Assembly (NCBI GenBank): GCA_947492175.1
Contig: CANLMQ010000008.1
Location: 124,001 to 188,000 of the forward strand
Length of the DNA: 64,000 nucleotides
Direction of reading: 5' to 3'
Source: an uncultured Draconibacterium sp.
Lineage (GTDB): Bacteria; Bacteroidota; Bacteroidia; Bacteroidales; Prolixibacteraceae
Part shown: positions 36,980-46,177 of the stretch, piece after piece
Numbering within the stretch: position 1 is the first letter of the stretch
Layout: each line of letters begins with the position of its first letter
Notes under the pieces: model-generated
Told to the model about the DNA's origin: nothing
The model's database searches: none
What the model saw: the letters and a program-made list of their open reading frames with translations, nothing else
Program-made: the position numbers and the translations under genes

Positions 36980-38104
36980 TCAACTTTGAGAATTTTCTTT
37001 ATCCAGAAATTTAGCAAAAATCTCTGAAAGTACTTTTTCTTCTTTTTCCCAGATAAGTTCATGGGCTGCTACTTTTAAATTTTCTGCCCACATTTTTCTT
37101 TTGAAAGTATCTGTTAGCGCGTTGTTTATTTTTGCCGAAAGGTTTTTGTGATTTAACGTATTTGTTATTTCTCCAATTTGATATTTACTGACAATTGCAG
37201 CCATTTCGGGCAAGTTGGTAACCAGTACCGGAACCTGTGCCTGTATGTAGTCGAATAATTTATTTGGCAGAGCGAAACGGTAATTTAATCCAAGATCTTC
37301 TTCTATCGAAAGTCCCAGATCGGCCTGGGGAGTTAATTCTGCAAGTTTTTCCAACGAAAGTCGCCCGGTAAATTCTACTTTGTCACTTAGTTTCTCGTTT
37401 TCAACCAGTTTTTCCAATTGTGTTTTTATATCTCCGTCACCGGCAATTATAAGTCTTGCTCCATTAATAAACTTCATGGCTAAAATGGCACTTTCCAGCC
37501 CGCGTCCAATGTTTACGGCTCCCTGGTAGAGAATTGTTTTTTCGTCGGTTCCCGGTTTTGTTGATCTATATTTCTTCGACACCGGAATATTACGTACCAC
37601 TTTAAAATCTACACCATATTTTTTAGAATAGATTGCAGCTATCGAATCGCAAACTGTATAGGCATGTTTTACTTTGGGTAACATGTGGCGTTCCAGCCAT
37701 TCCCAGATCTTCTTAACTTGTGGTCGATCAATTAATTCCGGAACTTCTGTGAAATATTCGTGACTGTCGTAAACCAGGTTTTTATTTCTGATTTTGGCAG
37801 CTAGAAAATTGGCTGTTAACGAATCTAAATCGTTGGAAAGAAACACATCGGCTTTTGAGAAAAGCAAAAATAAAAAGAGCCTGAAATTATATTCGGCATA
37901 AAAATAAATCCCCTTTTTAAATAACAGGTTAAAGCGAAATGTTTTATATCGCCGGTTTACAGACTGGCTTTCCGGAAGTTTTCTGCCAATCAGTAAAACA
38001 CAAAAACCCATGTTCTGCAACGATGTGCAGACTTTGTGTACCCGGTTGTCGGAAACAAGGTCGTTGGTAACTGAAACTATGATTCTTTTTTTATTTTCTT
38101 TCAA
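36980..38104 (-). CDS. Glycosyltransferase, GT-B fold (GT4-like)
   Basis: 374-residue cytoplasmic transferase. The N-terminal Rossmann half starts RIIVSVTNDLVSDNRVHK and contains VYDSHEYFTE; the C-terminal half has ILYQGAVNIGRGLESAI, LIIAGDGDI and the donor-sugar site GLSIEEDLGLNYRFALPNKLFDY, with the Glu pair of retaining GT4 enzymes. It likely adds a sugar to a surface polysaccharide or glycolipid; donor and acceptor unknown. It is convergent with ftsE and divergent from murB across the array B region. Confidence 0.85.
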   Translation of the reverse strand: MKENKKRIIVSVTNDLVSDNRVHKVCTSLQNMGFCVLLIGRKLPESQSVNRRYKTFRFNLLFKKGIYFYAEYNFRLFLFLLFSKADVFLSNDLDSLTANFLAAKIRNKNLVYDSHEYFTEVPELIDRPQVKKIWEWLERHMLPKVKHAYTVCDSIAAIYSKKYGVDFKVVRNIPVSKKYRSTKPGTDEKTILYQGAVNIGRGLESAILAMKFINGARLIIAGDGDIKTQLEKLVENEKLSDKVEFTGRLSLEKLAELTPQADLGLSIEEDLGLNYRFALPNKLFDYIQAQVPVLVTNLPEMAAIVSKYQIGEITNTLNHKNLSAKINNALTDTFKRKMWAENLKVAAHELIWEKEEKVLSEIFAKFLDKENSQS

Positions 38105-38257
38105 AGTGGTTTCCAGATTTAAGCCGTAAATATAGAACTTTTAAACAGGGATAATATTTTATTGAGCTTGAAAATATTAATCAAGATTGTAGGTGGTGGT
38201 GCGCAAAATGGCAAAAAACAGGCATTATACGATACGTTTTTCTTGTCCGCCGATCAG

Positions 38258-38445
38258 CGGACGAGATATTTGTAGCTACGGACGTGTTTTTTGTGGCTGC
38301 GGACGCTTAATAAGCACCTGCGGAGACCTTACAGGAGGCTGCGGACGCGTTTTTTCGGCTGCGGAAAGCAAATAAACATCTGCGGAAGCCCTTTTTTTAC
38401 CTGCGGATTGCTTACCGCTAACAGCGGATACTGTTTTTACCCCTT
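38258..38445. repeat. Tandem array B: nine degenerate 21-bp units
   Basis: CGGA recurs at 38258, 38279, 38300, 38321, 38342, 38362, 38383, 38404 and 38425: all spacings are 21 bp except one of 20. Units approximate CGGACGCnTTTTTnnnGGCTG; seven of them are followed or preceded by CTGCGGA-like junctions. GC-rich blocks alternate with T-rich blocks. In one frame it reads as Cys/Gly heptads (CGRVFCG type), but the 20-bp unit breaks the frame. It lies between the glycosyltransferase and murB starts, within the likely murB upstream region. Confidence 0.9.
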
Positions 38446-38516
38446 CGCTAAAATTATTTACAGCCAATTCAATATCAAAGTTGTTATTTTTGGCATCTTT
38501 GCGCAAAATTAGTTTT

Positions 38517-39533
38517 ATGATCCGCTTTTTCGAAAATTACTCACTTAAAGAACACAATACATTTGGAATTGATTCCAGGGCTAAATACTTTTTTGAATTT
38601 ACTGAACCGGAAGATCTGGAGGAGTTTTTAAATTCAAATAAAAGCTGGAAAGAGGAAAAATTAATTGTATTGGGCGAGGGGAGTAATATCCTGTTTCTCG
38701 ACAATTTCGACGGGCTTGTAATTCATCCGAAAGTGCCTGGAATTACATCAGTTTACGAAGACCGCCACCATGAATGGCTAGAAGTTGGTGCAGGTGAAGT
38801 GTGGGATGAATTTGTTCAGCACGCAGTAGCATACGAACTGGGAGGTGTCGAAAATCTTTCGCTTATTCCGGGAACGGTTGGTGCAGCACCTGTTCAAAAT
38901 ATTGGTGCTTACGGACAAGAAGTTTGCAGCCGGATAGAAAAGGTTAAAGGTTTTGATCTGGAAAAAGGAACAATGGTTGAGTACGCCGGGAATGCTTGCC
39001 AATTTGAATACCGAAACAGTATTTTTAAAAATTATCTGAAAAATAAATACATTATAACTTCTGTAATTTTCAAGCTGGATAAGTTTCCTGAATATAACCT
39101 CAATTATGGGCAGTTGGAAGAAAAAGTGAAGGAAAAAGGTGAAGTGAACCTGCAAACAATCCGCCAATCGGTAATTGAAATACGATCGTCGAAATTACCC
39201 GATGTGAAGGATCTTGGAAATGCCGGAAGCTTTTTTAAAAATCCTGTTGTTGCTGCAGAGGTGGCCGAAAAACTTCAGAATGAATTTGCCGGAATTCCTG
39301 TTTATCCGGGTGGGGAAGGAAAAATGAAACTGGCTGCAGGGTGGTTAATCGAACAAGCGGGCTGGAAAGGGAAACGTGAAGGTGATGCAGGCGTTCATGA
39401 AGACCAGGCATTGGTTTTGGTTAACCATGGAAATGCCAGCGGACGGGACATTTATAACTTTTCGGAGCAAATAAAACAGTCGGTATTCGAAAAGTTTGGT
39501 GTGGAACTAAGTCGCGAAGTAAACTGTATTTAG
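38517..39533 (+). CDS. murB: UDP-N-acetylenolpyruvoylglucosamine reductase
   Basis: FAD enzyme forming UDP-MurNAc, a peptidoglycan precursor. 338 residues from ATG 38517 (protein begins MIRFFENYSLKEHNTFG, the family start); a longer frame from 38481 adds a non-conserved lead. FAD-binding GEGSNILFLDNFDG, the IPGTVGAAPVQNIGAYGQEV block, and the NAGSFFKNP serine that donates a proton. It is the E. coli-like type I form. Upstream lies 21-bp repeat array B. Confidence 0.96.
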   Translation: MIRFFENYSLKEHNTFGIDSRAKYFFEFTEPEDLEEFLNSNKSWKEEKLIVLGEGSNILFLDNFDGLVIHPKVPGITSVYEDRHHEWLEVGAGEVWDEFVQHAVAYELGGVENLSLIPGTVGAAPVQNIGAYGQEVCSRIEKVKGFDLEKGTMVEYAGNACQFEYRNSIFKNYLKNKYIITSVIFKLDKFPEYNLNYGQLEEKVKEKGEVNLQTIRQSVIEIRSSKLPDVKDLGNAGSFFKNPVVAAEVAEKLQNEFAGIPVYPGGEGKMKLAAGWLIEQAGWKGKREGDAGVHEDQALVLVNHGNASGRDIYNFSEQIKQSVFEKFGVELSREVNCI

Positions 39534-39643
39534 TCAGTTATCACAGCCTAAATTTTAATTGATATTCAGGATTAAGTGTAATTGACTGATCAATTGAAAT
39601 TTATTTGAAATCTTAAACCTATGTATTTTTAATACACAGTGGT

Positions 39644-40705
39644 TTATTTAAATATCCTTCTGTCGTTCAGGGCTTTTCTGTATTTATCTGCATTTTTATT
39701 ATGCTGACGTAAAGTTCTGGCAAAATTGTGATATCCCGAAAAATCTTCTTTTGCACACATGTACAGAAATTTATGATCTTCATAATTTAAAACCGCATTG
39801 ATCGACGAAATATCAGGGAAACAAATTGGCCCCGGAGGTAATCCAACATATTTATAAGTATTGTAGGGCGACTCAATTTCCAAATGTTTGTTAAGTACCC
39901 GTTTAATCGAAAAATCGCCGACAGCATATTTTACAGTTGGATCGGCCTGTAGTAATATTCCTCGTTTTAAGCGATTAACATATAAGCCGGCAACGCGGGG
40001 AAGTTCTTCTTTTTTTATGGTTTCCGATTGAACAATCGATGCTAAAATAGATACTTCAGCTGGCGAAATATTCAGTGCTTCCGCTTTTGTTCTGCGTTCT
40101 TCATTCCAGAATTTTTGGTACTCGGTGTGCATTCGTTCTGCAAAATCCTGAGCTGATGTTGTCCAATACATTTCGTATGTATTAGGAATAAACATTGTAC
40201 GGAAAGTTTCGGTGGTAAATCCCCAGTTTTTTATTTGTTCTTCGTTTGAAAACAGGTTTAAAATCGATACTGAATCTGCCTCAATATATTTGCTTACTTT
40301 TCCGGCAAGTTCTTCTTTAAAACGAACGTTGTTAAAAGTAATATTAACTGGTCCCTGGGCACCGCTTCTGAGCATGTTAACCAGTTCGTTGGTTGTCATT
40401 CCTTTGGTTAATTCGTAACGGCCTGGCTTAATATTGTCAATGTAGTTTTTCTTTTTCGAAACCCACTTAAATGCTTTTATACTGGTTAAAACCGAGTCTG
40501 CTTCAAACCGGCTGCTAACGGTTTTGTATGTGTCTTCCTCTGTAATCAGCATAATATAGTTGCTTAATACATTCTCTTGAAAAACAAATTGGTAAAGTTG
40601 GTATGCACGCACTCCAACAACAATAAATGCAGCGGCAAAAAATATAATTATAAATTTCCCAAACCGGGGAAAAGTCATTGCTCTGCTTTTTGGTTCTATT
40701 GACAT
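39644..40705 (-). CDS. mltG: Endolytic murein transglycosylase MltG
   Basis: 353-residue single-pass inner-membrane enzyme (YceG family) that cleaves nascent glycan strands and sets their length. One N-terminal transmembrane helix at ~18-34, then a periplasmic LysM-like part and the catalytic domain with SIVQSETIKKEELPRVAGLY (catalytic Glu), LQADPTVKYA and SPYNTYKYVGLPPGPI. The order relative to murB is convergent. A TATCTTTG -7-like element on its strand lies at 40731-40738, ~25 nt before the start. Confidence 0.94.
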   Translation of the reverse strand: MSIEPKSRAMTFPRFGKFIIIFFAAAFIVVGVRAYQLYQFVFQENVLSNYIMLITEEDTYKTVSSRFEADSVLTSIKAFKWVSKKKNYIDNIKPGRYELTKGMTTNELVNMLRSGAQGPVNITFNNVRFKEELAGKVSKYIEADSVSILNLFSNEEQIKNWGFTTETFRTMFIPNTYEMYWTTSAQDFAERMHTEYQKFWNEERRTKAEALNISPAEVSILASIVQSETIKKEELPRVAGLYVNRLKRGILLQADPTVKYAVGDFSIKRVLNKHLEIESPYNTYKYVGLPPGPICFPDISSINAVLNYEDHKFLYMCAKEDFSGYHNFARTLRQHNKNADKYRKALNDRRIFK

Positions 40706-40945
40706 AATTGAATTTTCATTTTTTCGGCTTCAAAGATAAAATAAATTCTTCCATATAATGAATTGAATAAAGGACAGAGAAAAGACAGGACGTAGTTCAT
40801 CAGGTTTATTATAATTCATAAATCAATCTCCATCAATCTTCATTAATCTTCTTTCCCAATCTTTTTTGTCCTAACATTGGCTTAACTCACATTCTAAATA
40901 AGGGGCTTTCAAATAATTCTGATATTCAGTTCAAGCTAATTTCAC

Positions 40946-40953
40946 TAGCTTTG
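40946..40953 (+). promoter_or_regulatory. -7 element (TAGCTTTG) before the FprA-type flavoprotein gene
   Basis: TAGCTTTG matches TAnnTTTG and ends 27 nt before the ATG at 40981; the -33 element is unclear. Confidence 0.45.
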
Positions 40954-40980
40954 TATGCGTATTTAGAAAAAAATAAAATT

Positions 40981-42189
40981 ATGCTACAAGTCAATCTAGC
41001 CGAAGACATTTATTATTTGGGGTTTAACGACCGTCGTACACATTTGTTCGAGAATATTTGGCCAATTCCGCATGGAGTATCATATAACAGTTATTTGCTT
41101 GTTGATGAGAAAATAGCACTGGTAGATACCGTTGAGCGTGCCTTTATTGATGATTATTTGGATGCTATTGAAGAAATTATTGGCGACCGAAAAGTGGATT
41201 ACCTGATTATTAATCATATGGAACCCGATCATTCGGGAGCACTAAAGGCCATTGTTCACCGTTATCCGGAAATTACACTTGTAGGAAATAAAAAAACCTT
41301 TGGTTTTGTGGAAAGCTATTACATGAAACCTGAGAATATTCTGATGGTGCATGATGACCATGTGCTCGATCTTGGAAAACATAAACTGCAGTTTCAGATG
41401 ATTCCAATGGTACATTGGCCCGAAACTATGATAACATTCGAAGAAACCAACGGAATTTTATTTTCGGGCGATGCATTTGGTAGTTACGGAACACTCGACG
41501 GAGGTATTTTTGACGATGAAATTAACCTCGATTTTTACGAAATTGAGGTAATGCGTTACTTTACTAATATAGTAGGTAAATATTGTCCGCATACACAGCG
41601 GGCCATTAAAAAACTTGCCGGTCTTGATATTAAGATGATTGCCGCTACTCATGGTCCGATTTGGCGCAGTGATTTGGAGTGGATTCTGAAACGTTACAAT
41701 AAATGGAGTTCTTACGATCTTGATCGCGGAGTTGTAATTGTTTACGGTTCGATGTATGGTAATACCAAAAAAATGGCAGAAACCATTGCCCGCCAGATTG
41801 CAGTTCGTGGTATTAAAAATATTCGTGTTTACGATGCTTCCAAAACACACTCGTCGTATATTATCAACGATATTTTTAAATACAAAGGATTTATTGTTGG
41901 GAGTGCGGCATACAATAATGCTATGTTTCCGAATGTAGAAACGCTACTTACTACAGTTGAACACATGGCGCCTAAAAACCATTACCTTGGTATTTTTGGT
42001 AATTACTCGTGGAATGGCGGCGGTGTGAAAAACCTGAAAACTTTTGCAGAAAAGATTAAGTGGGAGCAGGTCTACGAGCCTATTGAAGAAAAAGGAAATA
42101 TGAAAGTTTCAACCCGCGAAGAATTGATTAACCTGGCAAATGCCATGGCCGATAAACTTTTGGAAATGCCAAAAGTTGAAAAATTGTAA
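40981..42189 (+). CDS. FprA-family A-type flavoprotein (diiron NO/O2 reductase)
   Basis: 402 residues from ATG 40981; the 10 residues upstream of that ATG (MYAYLEKNKI) do not fit the family. Domain order is metallo-beta-lactamase-like diiron domain with NHMEPDHSGAL (H-x-E-x-D-H) and GDAFGSYG, then a flavodoxin domain opening VYGSMYGNTKKMAE. Such enzymes reduce O2 to water or NO to N2O and protect anaerobes; electrons usually come from rubredoxin or ferredoxin. No rubredoxin gene is adjacent; a small ferredoxin gene lies 17 kb downstream. Confidence 0.93.
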   Translation: MLQVNLAEDIYYLGFNDRRTHLFENIWPIPHGVSYNSYLLVDEKIALVDTVERAFIDDYLDAIEEIIGDRKVDYLIINHMEPDHSGALKAIVHRYPEITLVGNKKTFGFVESYYMKPENILMVHDDHVLDLGKHKLQFQMIPMVHWPETMITFEETNGILFSGDAFGSYGTLDGGIFDDEINLDFYEIEVMRYFTNIVGKYCPHTQRAIKKLAGLDIKMIAATHGPIWRSDLEWILKRYNKWSSYDLDRGVVIVYGSMYGNTKKMAETIARQIAVRGIKNIRVYDASKTHSSYIINDIFKYKGFIVGSAAYNNAMFPNVETLLTTVEHMAPKNHYLGIFGNYSWNGGGVKNLKTFAEKIKWEQVYEPIEEKGNMKVSTREELINLANAMADKLLEMPKVEKL

Positions 42190-42235
42190 AAGTATTTTGG
42201 GTGTTTTAGCCAACTTCCCAATTTGTATAATATTT

Positions 42236-42270
42236 AAGAGCTGTTTCGAATGGAACAGCTCTTCGTTTTT
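42236..42270 (+). terminator. Terminator after the FprA-type gene
   Basis: Perfect AAGAGCTGTT / AACAGCTCTT stem with an 8-nt loop, then CGTTTTT. Confidence 0.9.
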
Positions 42271-42485
42271 ATAAGAACTGGTAATACGAAATGTTACGAA
42301 TCGTAACTGATGGATTTATGGAGCAAATGTATTAATGAAACAATCGATTTTTCTAAAGTGTAATATCGGTTTTTGTAGCTAGTGATACTTATGGATTTTG
42401 TTTTGCCGAAAGGATATTTTAGTATTTATTTTGTTTAACATTAAAAGTATTTAGTAGCTTTATCGTTATAATAAATAGAGAAAAA

Positions 42486-43244
42486 ATGAACCTAAATCGT
42501 AGAAACTTTTTTATGAAATCAGCAGCCGGTGTTGCTGCTTTGGCCACTGTACCAGGTATTGTATCGGCCAGTTTGTCAACTTCAGAAAAACGAGGTAATG
42601 TAGCTTTTAACAAAGAGGATATAATTTTGTTTCAGGGAGATTCCATAACAGATGCCGGTCGCGACAGAAACAATCAATTGCCCAATAACGGAGGCGCTTT
42701 TGGTAGAGGATATGCATTTTTAACCGCAGCGAACCTGTTAAATACCATGCCCGAAGAAAATTTGAAAATACACAACCGTGGAATCAGTGGTAATAAAGTG
42801 TTTCAGCTGGCCGATCGTTGGGAAGAAGACTGTTTGGATTTAAAACCAAATGTGCTTAGTATATTAATAGGTGTAAATGATTATTGGCACAAACGAAACG
42901 GCCACTACGATGGCACAATTGAAGTTTATGAAAATGATTATCGGGCACTGTTACAACGTACGTTAAAGGCCTTACCTGATATTAAATTGGTGCTTTGCGA
43001 GCCCTTTTATGTGTTGGAAACTTCGGCTGTTGATGAGACCTGGGTTGAACCAATGAAAAAATACCAGGCTGCAGCAAAACGTATTTCAGATGAATTTAAT
43101 ACAATTTGGGTACCATTTCAGAAAGTATTCGACGAAGCCATAAAACATGTTCCCGGAACCTATTGGACAGGAGATGGTGTTCATCCTTCAATGGCAGGTG
43201 CCCAACTTATGGCCGAAGCCTGGCTAAAAGCTGTAGGGCAATAA
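42486..43244 (+). CDS. Exported SGNH/GDSL hydrolase
   Basis: 252 residues with a Tat-type signal (NRRNFFMKSAAGVAAL, cleavage probably after VSA). SGNH blocks: FQGDSITDAGRD (catalytic Ser), the Gly in GISGNKV, LIGVNDYWH (Asn) and GDGVHPSMAGAQLMA (Asp-x-x-His). It is likely an esterase removing acetyl groups from carbohydrates or lipids in the periplasm, as in rhamnogalacturonan or xylan acetylesterase relatives. A monocistronic unit flanked by a terminator upstream and the convergent MATE gene downstream. Confidence 0.88.
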   Translation: MNLNRRNFFMKSAAGVAALATVPGIVSASLSTSEKRGNVAFNKEDIILFQGDSITDAGRDRNNQLPNNGGAFGRGYAFLTAANLLNTMPEENLKIHNRGISGNKVFQLADRWEEDCLDLKPNVLSILIGVNDYWHKRNGHYDGTIEVYENDYRALLQRTLKALPDIKLVLCEPFYVLETSAVDETWVEPMKKYQAAAKRISDEFNTIWVPFQKVFDEAIKHVPGTYWTGDGVHPSMAGAQLMAEAWLKAVGQ

Positions 43245-43309
43245 TTACGAGAATTATTTTGAAAATTAAGGCATGTAGGTGATGGAGTGTTAGTCATCTG
43301 CATGCAAAT

Positions 43310-44614
43310 TTACGTGAGCAGAGGATTTAGAATTGTTTTTTTGTACAATAACGCAAGTATAACTCCACGTGCGAACATAAACAGGATCATACCCATCCAA
43401 AGTGCATGGTTTTGCCATATTGGATTAAGGAGAAAATAAACCGGTGCAAAAATGAGCAAAGTAGATACTAATAAACTATTACGCATAGGGCGTGATGTTG
43501 TTGCCCCGATATAAATTCCATCCCAAATAAACGAGCCAACACTCGCAATCGGAATTAATACTACCCAAAACAAGAAGGATTGGGCAGTTCTGAGAACTTC
43601 GGTTTGCGAAGTAAGTAGTTTCAGAATAAAATTAACACCAGAAAGATAGAGTAGTGTAAAGCCAAGGGCTAGTCCCAAACCCCAGTAAAGCAACAGGAAT
43701 ACTACTTTCTTTAGTTTGGCAATTTTTCGTGCACCAATATATTTCCCAACCAAAGCTTCGCCGGCAAAAGCAAATCCATCGATAAAAAAGGAAAAGAACA
43801 TCAGGAATTGAAGTAGAAGCGAGTTAACTGCCAGAATAGTGTCGTTTTGGCTTGCTGATTTGGATGTAAAAAAAGTAAATACTGCAATAATGCATAAGGT
43901 ACGGATAAAAATGTCGGAGTTTACTTTGAAAAAATTACGAATAAATTTAATATCAATAATTCCTGCATAGGTAACAAGAGGTATCAAATGCCGGTATTTT
44001 TTTAGAAATAAAACAATGGCCGTAATTAATCCAAAGTACTGAGAAATTGCAGTTCCCAAAGCTACTCCGTCCGATTTCATTTTCAGAATAAAAACAAAAA
44101 ACACACTAAGTACAATGTTTACCACATTTACCAATATGGCTATAATCATGGGGTAACGTGCATTTTGCATGCCCAGAAACCATCCACTAAAAACAAACAA
44201 ACTAAGTGCTGCTGGTGCTGCCCACACTCTTATCATAAAATACTCATTGGCTAAAGTTTCCACTTCTGCACTTCCGCCAATTAATTTAAAACTTGTCCAG
44301 GCAATCGGTTTCTGAAAAAGAAGAATTATTAGGCTAAGAAAGGCTGTTACCAACAGTGCTCTGATCAGAATCGTTATCGTTTCTGTTTCATTTTCTTCGC
44401 CATATGCTTGTGCGGTAAAACCTGAAGTACCCATTCGCAGGAAACCAAACCCCCAGTATATAAAATTAAATATAACACCTCCAAGTGCAATGGCTCCAAT
44501 ATAAATTTCTGAATCGAGGTGGCCCATAAGTGCCAGATCAACAAGACCCAGCAAAGGAATTGTAATGTTACTAATAATATTAGGTATGGCTAATTTTAAA
44601 ATGCTACGATTCAT
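43310..44614 (-). CDS. MATE family efflux transporter (DinF-like)
   Basis: 434-residue inner-membrane antiporter with about 12 helices in two homologous halves. The N-terminus (AIPNIISNITIPLLGLVDLALMGHLDS) matches the DinF/NorM cation-drug exporter pattern with the conserved GxxDxxxxGH. Substrates unknown. A TATCTTTG element on its strand (44634-44641) lies 20 nt before the start and would serve as its -7. No terminator is obvious in the 65-nt gap to the SGNH hydrolase gene. Confidence 0.9.
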   Translation of the reverse strand: MNRSILKLAIPNIISNITIPLLGLVDLALMGHLDSEIYIGAIALGGVIFNFIYWGFGFLRMGTSGFTAQAYGEENETETITILIRALLVTAFLSLIILLFQKPIAWTSFKLIGGSAEVETLANEYFMIRVWAAPAALSLFVFSGWFLGMQNARYPMIIAILVNVVNIVLSVFFVFILKMKSDGVALGTAISQYFGLITAIVLFLKKYRHLIPLVTYAGIIDIKFIRNFFKVNSDIFIRTLCIIAVFTFFTSKSASQNDTILAVNSLLLQFLMFFSFFIDGFAFAGEALVGKYIGARKIAKLKKVVFLLLYWGLGLALGFTLLYLSGVNFILKLLTSQTEVLRTAQSFLFWVVLIPIASVGSFIWDGIYIGATTSRPMRNSLLVSTLLIFAPVYFLLNPIWQNHALWMGMILFMFARGVILALLYKKTILNPLLT

Positions 44615-44672
44615 GCCTCAACAAATTGGGGGACAAAGATAATGGAATCTATAAATACCCTAGGTTGAATTG

Positions 44673-44727
44673 TATTTCATAAGTTTAAATAGTATGTATT
44701 CATAACTTATGTGACTCATATGAAATA
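44673..44727. repeat. Inverted repeat between the MATE and Mn-type SOD genes
   Basis: TATTTCATA (44673-44681) is perfectly repeated in inverse as TATGAAATA (44719-44727), with a further inner TAAGT/ACTTA pair, giving a possible 55-nt hairpin or a two-site operator in the 387-nt intergenic region. Confidence 0.55.
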
Positions 44728-44816
44728 TAAAAAGTCCTATGATGAATTTGACAAGTTAAAATTAATACTTGTTTCATTAAAAAGAAATAATAGGGGAGTA
44801 AGCGCCTCAAAATTGC

Positions 44817-44828
44817 ACCAGATCTGGT
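44817..44828. promoter_or_regulatory. 12-bp perfect palindrome upstream of the Mn-type SOD gene
   Basis: ACCAGATCTGGT is a perfect palindrome, 100 nt upstream of the predicted SOD promoter; possible regulator site, function unknown. Confidence 0.35.
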
Positions 44829-44927
44829 TTGTAATAAATTATAAGTACATCCTTTTTTGAAAATTAATAATAATAACTATGCTCTATGAACAATAAAGGA
44901 TATTGATGTGTTTTATTATGCAAAAGA

Positions 44928-44959
44928 TTTGGATTAATTCTAAATAGCGCATATTTTTG
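44928..44959 (+). promoter_or_regulatory. Promoter of the Mn-type SOD gene (TTTG-N20-TATTTTTG)
   Basis: TTTG at 44928-44931 and TATTTTTG at 44952-44959, 20 nt apart, match the Bacteroidota consensus and lie ~42 nt before the ATG. Confidence 0.6.
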
Positions 44960-45001
44960 CTAACAGAATAAAATATATTTAAATCTTTTAAAATAATAAA
45001 A

Positions 45002-45601
45002 ATGGCATTTGAATTAGCAAAATTAGGATACGATTACACGGCACTTGAGCCACACATTGATGCACGAACAATGGAGATTCATCATTCAAAGCACCATGCA
45101 GGTTATACAAATAATCTAAATGCTGCAATTGATGGAACAGAACTCGAAGGAAAATCGATTGAGAATATTTTATCTGCTGTATCATCTCATTCAACAGCAG
45201 TTAGAAATAATGGAGGTGGTTTTTATAATCACAATTTGTATTGGGATGTAATTGCGCCCGGTGGTGCACCCGCTCCTGAAGGAGTATTATTAGACGCAAT
45301 AAAAGATTCATTTGAAACTATAGAAAATTTCCAGCAGGTCTTCGCTAAGGCTGCGGTAACGCGCTTTGGTTCAGGTTGGGCATGGTTGGTTCTTCAAAAC
45401 AATAAACTGGTGGTTTCGTCTACGCCCAACCAGGACAATCCTTTGATGGATGTGACAGAAGTTCAGGGAACTCCGATTCTCGGAATTGATGTATGGGAAC
45501 ATGCATATTATCTGAACTACCAAAACAGACGTCCGGATTATGTGAATGCATTCTGGAATCTCATCAACTGGGATGAAGTCGCCAGGCGGTTTAAAGGTTA
45601 G
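45002..45601 (+). CDS. sodA: Superoxide dismutase, Mn-type residues
   Basis: 199-residue Fe/Mn SOD converting superoxide to O2 and H2O2. Metal ligands are in HHSKHHAGY, NHNLYW and DVWEHAYY. The residue that hydrogen-bonds the metal-bound water is a Gln in the C-terminal half (TPNQDNPL) while the N-terminal position is Gly (NNGGGFYNH), the pattern of Mn enzymes; the second SOD at 46444 has the reverse. The final RRPDYVNAFW and INWDEVARRF are typical. Own promoter upstream and strong terminator after it. Confidence 0.93.
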   Translation: MAFELAKLGYDYTALEPHIDARTMEIHHSKHHAGYTNNLNAAIDGTELEGKSIENILSAVSSHSTAVRNNGGGFYNHNLYWDVIAPGGAPAPEGVLLDAIKDSFETIENFQQVFAKAAVTRFGSGWAWLVLQNNKLVVSSTPNQDNPLMDVTEVQGTPILGIDVWEHAYYLNYQNRRPDYVNAFWNLINWDEVARRFKG

Positions 45602-45618
45602 TTGATTTTTGGTTTTTT

Positions 45619-45645
45619 CCCCGGAGCAGAGGCTCCGGGGTTTTT
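45619..45645 (+). terminator. Terminator after the Mn-type SOD gene
   Basis: CCCCGGAGC / GCTCCGGGG stem with a 4-nt loop, then TTTTT. Confidence 0.92.
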
Positions 45646-45718
45646 AATGTTATTTTTTCAATATTATGTTAATATTCAAGGTGGAAATTCAATTCTGCTT
45701 TAAAAACAGATTAAACTT

Positions 45719-46177
45719 TTACTTAATTGAGGCAGGGATTTTTATTGCATTCGTTTTCTTTGGCTTTGGTTTCTGAAACATAATTGACTGCTGTTGTTTT
45801 GGTTTTGTTGTCGGTTTTTGGGGTGCAACGGTTTTTGTTGTTTTAGTTTCAAGCAATTTCAATAATTCTTGCGCTTCACGATTAATAGGATCAAGTTCTT
45901 TGGCCTTCTCCAGGTATTGTTTGGCTAAATCAGGCCTGTTTTGTCGTTGTACGTACATTCCGCGTAGTACAAATAAATCGGCATTGTTAGCGATATTTCT
46001 GGCCATATTCAGATAGGTTCCGGCGCTGTTCATATCGTTTTTGCTCATTGCAATCCGGCACTTTACTTTTACTGCTTCAAAATTTCTCTGATTTCTATCA
46101 GGAATGGATTTTAACAGTACCTCAGCCTTGATATTGTCTTTTAGAAGGTGGTTGCATTTAAAACAGATTTTAATCAT
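45719..46177 (-). CDS. Small TPR protein with N-terminal CxxC
   Basis: 152 residues. It begins with a CFKCNHLL segment (Cys5/Cys8), then has two to three TPR-like helix pairs (about residues 40-110: SAGTYLNMARNIANNADLF, QNRPDLAKQYLEKAKELDP) and a Lys/Pro/Thr-rich, probably disordered tail that is basic. No signal peptide. Function unknown. It lies convergent with the first SOD gene and divergent from the second. Confidence 0.7.
   Translation of the reverse strand: MIKICFKCNHLLKDNIKAEVLLKSIPDRNQRNFEAVKVKCRIAMSKNDMNSAGTYLNMARNIANNADLFVLRGMYVQRQNRPDLAKQYLEKAKELDPINREAQELLKLLETKTTKTVAPQKPTTKPKQQQSIMFQKPKPKKTNAIKIPASIK

Noticed and set aside
38193..38512. Cys/Gly-rich ORFs across array B
   Set aside because: The 20-bp unit shifts the frame and the ORFs only exist because of the repeat; no coding evidence.
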